Source: Flavobacteriales bacterium (GTDB lineage Bacteria; Bacteroidota; Bacteroidia; Flavobacteriales_F; PHOS-HE28). From it: a stretch of DNA of 5,060 nt. The stretch is from the NCBI GenBank assembly GCA_024640205.1, contig JAHEFL010000179.1, positions 1-5,060 on the forward strand. The letters run 5' to 3'. A program made the position numbers and the translations under genes. The notes below the pieces were generated by a model. That model was not told the DNA's origin. It ran no database searches and worked only from the letters and a program-made list of their open reading frames with translations. Below, one piece after another: positions 1 to 5,060 of the stretch (positions within the stretch are counted from its first letter, which is position 1; each line of letters opens with the position of its first letter).

Positions 1-1234
1 CAGGTATGTGACTTATGTCAACCGTACGACCAGGCGCAAGTATCGAGATGCGCTTTCCATCCGCGCCGGTCAGCTCGATGGATGAAGGCAGGTCACCATT
101 GGAGCCAAGAAAAAGAAGATCCGAAGCAGGTGAGGGGTACACAAGTGGTTCGTCCATCGCCTCGCTGCCATTCACCCCTGTGCTGGCGCAGAGCACCTCA
201 TTGAAGTATTGCCAGATCTCGTTGTTGTAGAGATTCGGCACGAAGATCGGATCGCCTGGCAGCTCGCCCATCCGCACGAGCACGATGCCTTGCGAGGGGA
301 CCACGTTGATGAACTGCCCGTTCTTGCCCATAGCGTTGAAGGCTTCAGCAGGCGCGTCCGGCATGATGGGACCGGGGATCTCCAGTTGAAGGCCGGGGAG
401 CATGTAGCTCTCCTGCCCGTTCAGCCACCACAGGTAGCCGTAGGCCTGGTTGAATTCCTGCGAGGGCGCGATCATCGTGTTGAAGTATGCGCCGTCGGTC
501 ATGATGGGGGAGCCGTTCCATGTGCCACCATCCATGCACAACAGCCCGAAGCGGGCCATGCTCCGCGCCTTGCTGATGAAGACATTGTTATACAGGATCT
601 GGTAGTACGCACCGGTGATGCCAGTGGTCAGGGTCAGCGTATTGAAGAGGTACTGGTTGAGTGTCTGGTTCGTCGTATTGGCGATCACGCCATCCAGCAT
701 GGTATAGGGTGCGTTGTGGTAGGACCAGCGCGTTCCGGGCTCGGCCAGGTAGGTGAGGCAGGCCGGGTCGGTGCAATCGACGTTACCACTGTCGTCCAGC
801 CCAGTGGTCATCGTCAGCTGGTGCCGCACGGTGATCGCCATTTCCTGTTCCAGGGTGAGGTTGGTCCATCCAGCGCCCAGGTAGGTGGAGGACGGTTCGT
901 CGATGTCCACGATGCCTTGCTGCTGCGCGGTGCCCACCAGGAAGGCGGTGAGCGACTTGCCCGCGGATGCCCAATACCACAGGCTGTCCTGCGTGAAATT
1001 CCCGTAATACCATTCGATGGCGATGCGGCCATCCTTCAGAACGATGAAGGCTTTGGTATTGGATGTTTCGAGGAAGTCGTGCAAGGGCAGCAACCCTTCA
1101 TCGCACCAACCCAGATCGCTCAGCTCCACCGTTTCCCATGTATTCCCCAACACCGGCGGGTAGTACACGGATTGTGCGTCCACATCAGAAAAGCTGGAGA
1201 GCACGAAAGGAAGGAGTAGCAGTTGTCGCATCAT
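1..1234 (-). CDS. Secreted serine hydrolase (beta-lactamase/class C fold) with T9SS C-terminal sorting domain, 3' end cut by window edge
   Basis: The frame is open from ATG at 1234 to the window edge, giving 411 codons and no stop. Residues 1 to about 20 form a short signal peptide (MMRQLLLLPFVLSSF, then DVDAQS as the likely cleavage area). The catalytic region carries the three boxes of the serine beta-lactamase/DD-peptidase superfamily: SxxK as S90-A-G-K93, YxN as Y172-H-N174, and a KTG-like box as K304-N-G306 inside GKNGQFINVVP. This fold acylates its serine to hydrolyse amide or ester bonds; the substrate here is unknown. From about residue 364 (VYPSPASDLLFL) through VDISHIP at 411 the sequence matches a type A T9SS sorting domain, which directs export across the outer membrane and is then removed. 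Its last 15-25 residues lie off the window. The start is 7 nt after the upstream glycosyltransferase stop, so the two are probably co-transcribed. A second ATG at 1231 is an equally possible start. Cysteines 154 and 159 between the first two boxes may form a disulfide. Family and export route are well supported; the substrate is not. Confidence 0.93.
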   Translation of the reverse strand, partial: MMRQLLLLPFVLSSFSDVDAQSVYYPPVLGNTWETVELSDLGWCDEGLLPLHDFLETSNTKAFIVLKDGRIAIEWYYGNFTQDSLWYWASAGKSLTAFLVGTAQQQGIVDIDEPSSTYLGAGWTNLTLEQEMAITVRHQLTMTTGLDDSGNVDCTDPACLTYLAEPGTRWSYHNAPYTMLDGVIANTTNQTLNQYLFNTLTLTTGITGAYYQILYNNVFISKARSMARFGLLCMDGGTWNGSPIMTDGAYFNTMIAPSQEFNQAYGYLWWLNGQESYMLPGLQLEIPGPIMPDAPAEAFNAMGKNGQFINVVPSQGIVLVRMGELPGDPIFVPNLYNNEIWQYFNEVLCASTGVNGSEAMDEPLVYPSPASDLLFLGSNGDLPSSIELTGADGKRISILAPGRTVDISHIP

Positions 1235-1241
1235 GGTGCAG

Positions 1242-2471
1242 TTAGGACGTTCCATGTTCCGCAGGGTTCGATCGGGTCCTTCGGAGGAAGAGGACCACAC
1301 TGATGACGATCAAGGCGAGGGTTCCGCTGCCCAGAACACCGTAATGAACGAGCGTGTCGGACCACACGCCAAGGGCATCTTCCCAATTGCCACCGATGGC
1401 CAGCAGGATGGGGGTCACCACAACAAGGGCCCAACGCGGGTCCGGTCGTGGCACCAACTGATGGGTCGCGAACGCGATCAACGGCAAGACGAGCATGAAA
1501 TGTTCCGTATCCGTGAGGGTGATGCATGGGACCAGCGCGAGAAGCACGAAGTACTCGAACGTGATCGCCTTCGTGGACGGTACGGCTTGCCGGTAGTTCC
1601 ACCATACCAAAGCCCCCATGGCCAAGGCAAGGATGCTTAAGATCACAGGGACCTCCCAGGAGGTGGGGGCCCCGAGAAAGGGACCGAGCACTGCGCGATG
1701 GAGGAAGGAATACACGGTATTGACCGCTTCATATCCGGTGCCTCCGGTGTAGATCAACGAGGCGTTGTGCGCGGCGACCTGCGCGATCCATGCGGTGAGG
1801 AGCTCCGCATTCGCTGTGAAGCCCATGATCAATGCCGGTGCCATTATGCCGAAAAGGATCAGAACAACGGCGGACGCCAGGCTGCGCCAATGCCGGTGAA
1901 GCACGAGCAAGGGGAGAAGGACCAGGAAATGGGGTTTGGCCACGATCGCCGCGCCGAGGAGGATCCCGGCTGCTACATCCCGACCGCGCACGAGGCGATC
2001 CAAGGCCAAAAGCAGCACGAACAACAGGATCACATTGATGTTCCCGAGGTGCAGTTCGCGGTGCAGGTGGACGATCACCACCAGACCGACCAGGAACACA
2101 GCTGCATAGCCTGCCGGTTTTCCTCCGAGGAGATGTTCGCGCACCATACGGTCCGCCAGGTGCAGGGCACCGATGAAAGCAGCCACGATGAGGAAATAGT
2201 GGATCGATGCGGCGACGGAGTAGGGCAGCAGCGCCAGCGGCACAAAGAGCAGGGCCATCACCGGCGTATACTTGAACACGCCGGAATCGAGGCCATGTGC
2301 CACGCCATACAAGGGTTCGCCGTTGAGGAGCGCGTTTGCCGCGCCATAGTAAACCCGGAAGTCATTCAACCAGAACCTGCCGTTGATATGCTCGATCACG
2401 AAGAGCAGGATCGCGACCAGTGTGAACAGCAGGACACTGCGACCGGGGAAGCGGTTCCAACTCGGGATCAT
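1242..2471 (-). CDS. Integral-membrane glycosyltransferase, GT87/DUF2029 family
   Basis: This 409-residue polytopic membrane protein has roughly 11-12 hydrophobic segments. Its N-terminal signature is typical of GT87 (the PimE-like, GT-C fold family): after the first membrane helix comes NDFRVYYGAANALLNGEPLY, then FKYTPVMALLFVPLALLP. The Asp of NDF (residue 37 from this ATG) sits where the catalytic base of GT-C enzymes is expected, in the first extracytoplasmic loop. Further family-like features are LGNINVILL near 142-150 (usually GQxN), an AKPHFLVLLP segment near 178-187, and TEHFMLVLPL near 322-331. GT87 enzymes transfer a sugar, usually mannose, from a polyprenyl-phosphate carrier on the outer face of the inner membrane; donor and acceptor cannot be told here. 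The ATG at 2471 was chosen over an in-frame GTG two codons upstream at 2477; neither has a clear Shine-Dalgarno. The 3' end lies 7 nt before the serine hydrolase start, implying an operon. The upstream gap to the lipoprotein gene is 97 bp. The family call is confident, the activity is inferred. Confidence 0.9.
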   Translation of the reverse strand: MIPSWNRFPGRSVLLFTLVAILLFVIEHINGRFWLNDFRVYYGAANALLNGEPLYGVAHGLDSGVFKYTPVMALLFVPLALLPYSVAASIHYFLIVAAFIGALHLADRMVREHLLGGKPAGYAAVFLVGLVVIVHLHRELHLGNINVILLFVLLLALDRLVRGRDVAAGILLGAAIVAKPHFLVLLPLLVLHRHWRSLASAVVLILFGIMAPALIMGFTANAELLTAWIAQVAAHNASLIYTGGTGYEAVNTVYSFLHRAVLGPFLGAPTSWEVPVILSILALAMGALVWWNYRQAVPSTKAITFEYFVLLALVPCITLTDTEHFMLVLPLIAFATHQLVPRPDPRWALVVVTPILLAIGGNWEDALGVWSDTLVHYGVLGSGTLALIVISVVLFLRRTRSNPAEHGTS

Positions 2472-2568
2472 CGGCACTGTGATCGGTTGGCCATGTTGCG
2501 CTCCGGTCCGGAGAGTGGATGGGCCGAGAAGTTCACGACAAGCGTTCCAGGATCCCCCGGGCAGCGCA

Positions 2569-2955
2569 TCACTGGCGGCTGCGGTCCACCTCCTTCACGA
2601 GCCGTCCTCCTTCGTAGTGTAGCTCGCGGTAGATCTGTCCATCGGGGGAATATTCATAGCTCACGCCATGTTCCACACCGTTCTGCCAGTGCTCCACGAA
2701 TTTCTTCGTTCCGGTCTCGTAGTAATAGATCCATTCCCCATGCTCCACCCCGTTCTCGAAGCGGCCGACATACTCCAGTTGGCCGGTGGGGTAGTACACT
2801 TTCTCCATCACTTTGATGGCGTCCTCTCCCTGGCCTTTCATATAGATGACAACTTCTGCCTTCCCATTGGGGTGCGAGGATGCCACATAGCGTTTGGTGG
2901 AACACGCTGTGAGCAGGAGGCCGAGAAAAAGGATGAGCGCGTGGCGCATGGTCAT
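2569..2955 (-). CDS. Small lipoprotein with MORN-type repeats
   Basis: The product is 128 residues. A lipoprotein signal peptide is clear: MTMRHALILFLGLL followed by the lipobox LLTAC, with Cys18 as the predicted lipidated residue. The mature part contains about three tandem MORN_2-like repeats of 22-24 residues, each built as Y-x-x-(T/D)G-x-(L/K)-x-(Y/F)-x-x-(x)-NG-x-x-HG. They start near residue 54 (YYPTGQLEYVGRFENGVEHG), residue 78 (YYETGTKKFVEHWQNGVEHG) and residue 102 (YSPDGQIYRELHYEGGRLVK). A degenerate fourth copy may begin at HPNGKAEVVIYMKG near 28. Similar repeats occur in Bacteroidota proteins often labelled YwqK-type 'antitoxin', but no toxin partner is visible here and I do not infer such a role. 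ATG 2955 and ATG 2949 are both possible starts; the lipobox works with either. The gene stands 96 bp from the TonB receptor gene and 97 bp from the glycosyltransferase, so operon membership is uncertain. Lipoprotein and repeat calls are strong; function is unknown. Confidence 0.88.
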   Translation of the reverse strand: MTMRHALILFLGLLLTACSTKRYVASSHPNGKAEVVIYMKGQGEDAIKVMEKVYYPTGQLEYVGRFENGVEHGEWIYYYETGTKKFVEHWQNGVEHGVSYEYSPDGQIYRELHYEGGRLVKEVDRSRQ

Positions 2956-2992
2956 GGGAACGTCGCTTTGGCCGCTTCAATTCGAGGCCCGG

Positions 2993-3000
2993 CTAAATTA
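2993..3000 (-). promoter_or_regulatory. Possible Bacteroidota -7 element (TAATTTAG) before the lipoprotein gene
   Basis: On the minus strand the gap between the receptor and lipoprotein genes contains TAATTTAG, one mismatch from the Bacteroidota -7 consensus TAnnTTTG. It lies 37 nt upstream of the ATG at 2955, a plausible 5' leader length, in an otherwise GC-rich gap. No good -33 TTG/TTTG box stands at the expected spacing upstream, so the match may be chance. If real, it would let the lipoprotein gene be transcribed apart from the receptor gene. Confidence 0.2.
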
Positions 3001-3051
3001 GGTGAAAGGGGAGGAAAGCGACAGGGCGCCGATCGCGACCCGCCCGCCCGG

Positions 3052-5060
3052 TCAGAACCAGGCCATCAGTTTCAGGTTCAATCGTCTTGGGGTCAGGAAA
3101 TCCGGGATCGAATAGTAGCGCCCCGTCACATCCGTGACCCACGTGTGATCGATGGTATTGTTGATGTTCAGCAGATTGAACACCTCCAGGCTGATCCACA
3201 TGCTGTTGACGTGTTTCAACCAATTCGTCTTTTCCTGCCCCTTCGCGCCGAGCAGTTGCTTGCTGAAGCCGATGTCCACCCGACGATAGAGTGAGGTGCG
3301 CAACGTGTCCGCATAGCGCGTTTCGTTGGGTGGCCCGAACGGCAGTCCCGTGCCGAACACGAGGTTCAGGTGGACCTTGAAGGTGGGCCAGCGGGGCATC
3401 TCATCCTGGAAGAACATCGCAAAATTCACGCGCTGGTCGGTGGGTCTGGGGATGTATCCCGGTTTCACCAAGGTGCTGTCCACAGCGGTCTGGTCGAAAT
3501 TGTAGCCGGGCACGATCAATTCACCAGCTGCATTGTAGCGGTCGTAATAGAAGTCGTCCAGCACGTCCTCCTGTGTGGAAAGGATCCCGATCCCGATCCA
3601 GCTTTCCGCACCCTCGATGAACTCACCGCTCAGCTTCATGTCCAGCCCTGCCGCATAGCCTTTGGCGCTGTTGGTCCCATAATAGCGTATGCGGATGTTG
3701 TCCACTTCATAAGGGATCACATCATCCATGTGCTTGTAGTAGAGTTCACCGGAAAGCTTGAAGGGACGCTGCCAGATCTCGAACCAGCGGTCCATACCCA
3801 GCAGGAAGTGGATGCTCCGCTGTGCACGGATATCCGGGTTCAATGTGCCGTCCAGTTTCCGCACCTCGCGGTAGAAGGGTGGCTGGTAATACAGCCCCGT
3901 GGCGAACCAGAAGCTGTAATCCCTATCCAGTGTGTCACCTTCCTCGCTCAAGGCCGTCCATCCAGGATGGTAGGTGATGCGCGCCCTGGGACTGATGACG
4001 GCCTGCCCATTGAAGGTCCAGTACTGCCCACGGATACCGGCGATCAAGGTCCACCATCTGTCATTGCCCGTATCCCATCGCCAGGAATTCTGGACGTAGC
4101 CGGACGTGCGGATGCTCTCCATATCCAGCTTGCTCTTCAGCACGTAATTCAGTTCGAGGTCCTCGCCCAGGTTCAGCGGGATGCTGTAATCCGCCGAATC
4201 GATGAAGGTCCACTCGCTCAGCTTATCCGTGATCACCTCGCTCTTCACATCGGCGCCCCATTGTAAGTAGCTCTTCTCGAACTGCCGATAGCCTTTGTGC
4301 GCGAACGTGTAAACGGTGGCTTGGAGATCGTTCCGGGCATGATCAAGAAAGGTGCCCACACCCAGGTTGGCGACCACCTCGCCGAACTCATCGCTGCCCA
4401 GGTCGCGCTCCAGCTCATCGAGGAAGTACTGGCCCTGCACATCGAAGCGCTCACTTTCATAGGTCCGGTAGGAGCTTGCCTGGAATTTCAGCAACAGGTC
4501 CTTATGCGCCTGCACATTGAAATTCAAGGCACCGAAGAAGGTCTCGAACTGGGTCACTTCCTGTCCATCGAAGAACACCGTGAAGCGCAACGCCTGATCG
4601 AAGGTGCCGAACTCGGTCTCGCGATCGCTCGGTATCAAGCCGTAGCGGTTGCGTGAATACAATCCGAGGAATCCGACCTCGGTACTCGGTGTCAGGTCAT
4701 AGGTCCAATAGGTCTGTAGATCGGTGTATACAGGACGGTAATCGCCTTTCGTTTCCAGGCCTTCCAACAGCAACTGGTTGGTGCGGTATCGGAACCCGGT
4801 GATCTGCCGAAGGCGCTTCTTGGCCATGTCGTTCTCGACTTCGAAGGAGCCGCCCAACAGGCCGATCATGGCACTGCCACCGAATTCGCGCGGACGCCGG
4901 TACTGGATATCCAGTACGCTGCTCATCTTGTCGCCGTACCGCGCTTCGAAGCCACCAGCGCTGAACTGGATGCGGTCGATCATGTCCGGGTTTGGGAAGG
5001 AAAGCCCTTCCTGCTGACCGGCGCGAACGAGAAAGGGACGGTACACCTCAATGTTGTTCA
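3052..5060 (-). CDS. TonB-dependent outer-membrane receptor, N-terminus beyond window edge
   Basis: The visible part is 668 residues plus one partial codon, with the frame open at the right edge. Translation through the edge gives NNIEVYRPFLVRAGQQEG, so the GTG at 5046 is an internal valine and not the start. Visible residues 20-51, including MIDRIQFSAGGFEARYGDK and then MSSVLDI, match the end of the plug domain of Bacteroidota TonB-dependent receptors. The rest is rich in alternating aromatic/polar stretches typical of a 22-strand barrel. The C-terminus carries the conserved pattern EVFNLLNINNTIDHTWVTDV, then PRRLNLKLMAWF, ending in the terminal Phe required by outer-membrane barrel assembly. 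Such receptors import a bound ligand using TonB-ExbB-ExbD energy. The ligand is unknown; no SusD-like lipoprotein follows, which argues against a SusC/SusD glycan-uptake pair on this side. The missing N-terminus should hold the signal peptide, commonly a carboxypeptidase-like regulatory domain, and most of the plug. The stop is TGA at 3054-3052. Family confidence is very high. Confidence 0.95.
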   Translation of the reverse strand, partial: NNIEVYRPFLVRAGQQEGLSFPNPDMIDRIQFSAGGFEARYGDKMSSVLDIQYRRPREFGGSAMIGLLGGSFEVENDMAKKRLRQITGFRYRTNQLLLEGLETKGDYRPVYTDLQTYWTYDLTPSTEVGFLGLYSRNRYGLIPSDRETEFGTFDQALRFTVFFDGQEVTQFETFFGALNFNVQAHKDLLLKFQASSYRTYESERFDVQGQYFLDELERDLGSDEFGEVVANLGVGTFLDHARNDLQATVYTFAHKGYRQFEKSYLQWGADVKSEVITDKLSEWTFIDSADYSIPLNLGEDLELNYVLKSKLDMESIRTSGYVQNSWRWDTGNDRWWTLIAGIRGQYWTFNGQAVISPRARITYHPGWTALSEEGDTLDRDYSFWFATGLYYQPPFYREVRKLDGTLNPDIRAQRSIHFLLGMDRWFEIWQRPFKLSGELYYKHMDDVIPYEVDNIRIRYYGTNSAKGYAAGLDMKLSGEFIEGAESWIGIGILSTQEDVLDDFYYDRYNAAGELIVPGYNFDQTAVDSTLVKPGYIPRPTDQRVNFAMFFQDEMPRWPTFKVHLNLVFGTGLPFGPPNETRYADTLRTSLYRRVDIGFSKQLLGAKGQEKTNWLKHVNSMWISLEVFNLLNINNTIDHTWVTDVTGRYYSIPDFLTPRRLNLKLMAWF

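Noticed and set aside
345..1032. Several minus-strand open frames of 60-76 codons inside the hydrolase gene
   Set aside because: They are out of frame with the 411-codon hydrolase reading frame, which accounts for the region completely.
209..1219. 336-codon open frame on the plus strand
   Set aside because: It lies wholly antisense to the serine hydrolase, whose catalytic boxes, signal peptide and sorting domain are clear. The translation is His/Val/Gly/Gln-rich with no recognisable domain, as expected from the reverse of a GC-rich gene.
1231..1605. 124-codon minus-strand open frame at the end of the glycosyltransferase gene
   Set aside because: It overlaps the glycosyltransferase in another frame and has no membrane or family signature; the in-frame protein continues with coherent transmembrane segments.
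1698..2816. 372-codon open frame on the plus strand
   Set aside because: It runs antisense across the glycosyltransferase, the intergenic gap and part of the lipoprotein gene. Its composition is dominated by His, Gln, Glu, Asp and Arg, the mirror of hydrophobic membrane-protein codons.
3020..3051. Possible terminator hairpin or G-quadruplex just after the receptor stop
   Set aside because: On the minus strand GGGCG and CGCCC can pair over a 12-nt loop, but the stem is only 5 bp and no T-run follows directly. The GGGCGGGCGGG stretch has only three full G-tracts. Neither meets a usable standard.
3370..4266. 298-codon open frame on the plus strand, with further ones at 2668-3294 and 4297-4656
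   Set aside because: All are mainly antisense to the TonB receptor, with no domain, signal peptide or plausible start context. They reflect scarcity of stop codons in GC-rich DNA.
1..5060. Mobile element, CRISPR array, tRNA or phage defence system
   Set aside because: I saw no spaced direct repeats, terminal inverted repeats, transposase, integrase, nuclease or tRNA-like fold. The genes are co-directional envelope genes with similar base composition and short gaps.

Overview
The window reads as an ordinary stretch of a moderately GC-rich Bacteroidota chromosome. Three things point to that phylum: a TonB-dependent receptor with the Bacteroidota-type plug and C-terminal sequence, a secreted serine hydrolase ending in a type IX secretion (T9SS) sorting domain, and starts without clear Shine-Dalgarno sequences. 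T9SS sorting domains are essentially confined to Bacteroidota and close relatives. The species cannot be determined from this sequence.

All four genes lie on the minus strand, so transcription runs from the right edge to the left edge. In that order they are: (1) 5060-3052, a TonB-dependent outer-membrane receptor whose N-terminus lies beyond the right edge; (2) 2955-2569, a small lipoprotein with MORN-type repeats; (3) 2471-1242, a polytopic inner-membrane glycosyltransferase of the GT87/DUF2029 type; (4) 1234-1, a secreted beta-lactamase-fold serine hydrolase whose T9SS sorting domain is cut by the left edge. Gene 4 is easily missed because its frame has no stop inside the window; I translated it by hand and it is open for all 411 codons.

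Gaps are 96 bp (genes 1/2), 97 bp (genes 2/3) and 7 bp (genes 3/4). Genes 3 and 4 are almost certainly co-transcribed. Genes 1 and 2 may have their own promoters. No gene-free stretch exceeds 100 bp. I found no tRNA, rRNA, CRISPR array, insertion sequence, integrase or attachment site.

All four products belong to the cell envelope or the secreted fraction: outer-membrane uptake, a surface or periplasmic lipoprotein, a membrane glycosyltransferase and an exported hydrolase. They do not form a pathway I recognise, and shared envelope location does not show shared function. I see no convincing evidence of a previously undescribed system. The findings below are modest and mostly concern gene boundaries, coupling and unusual details.
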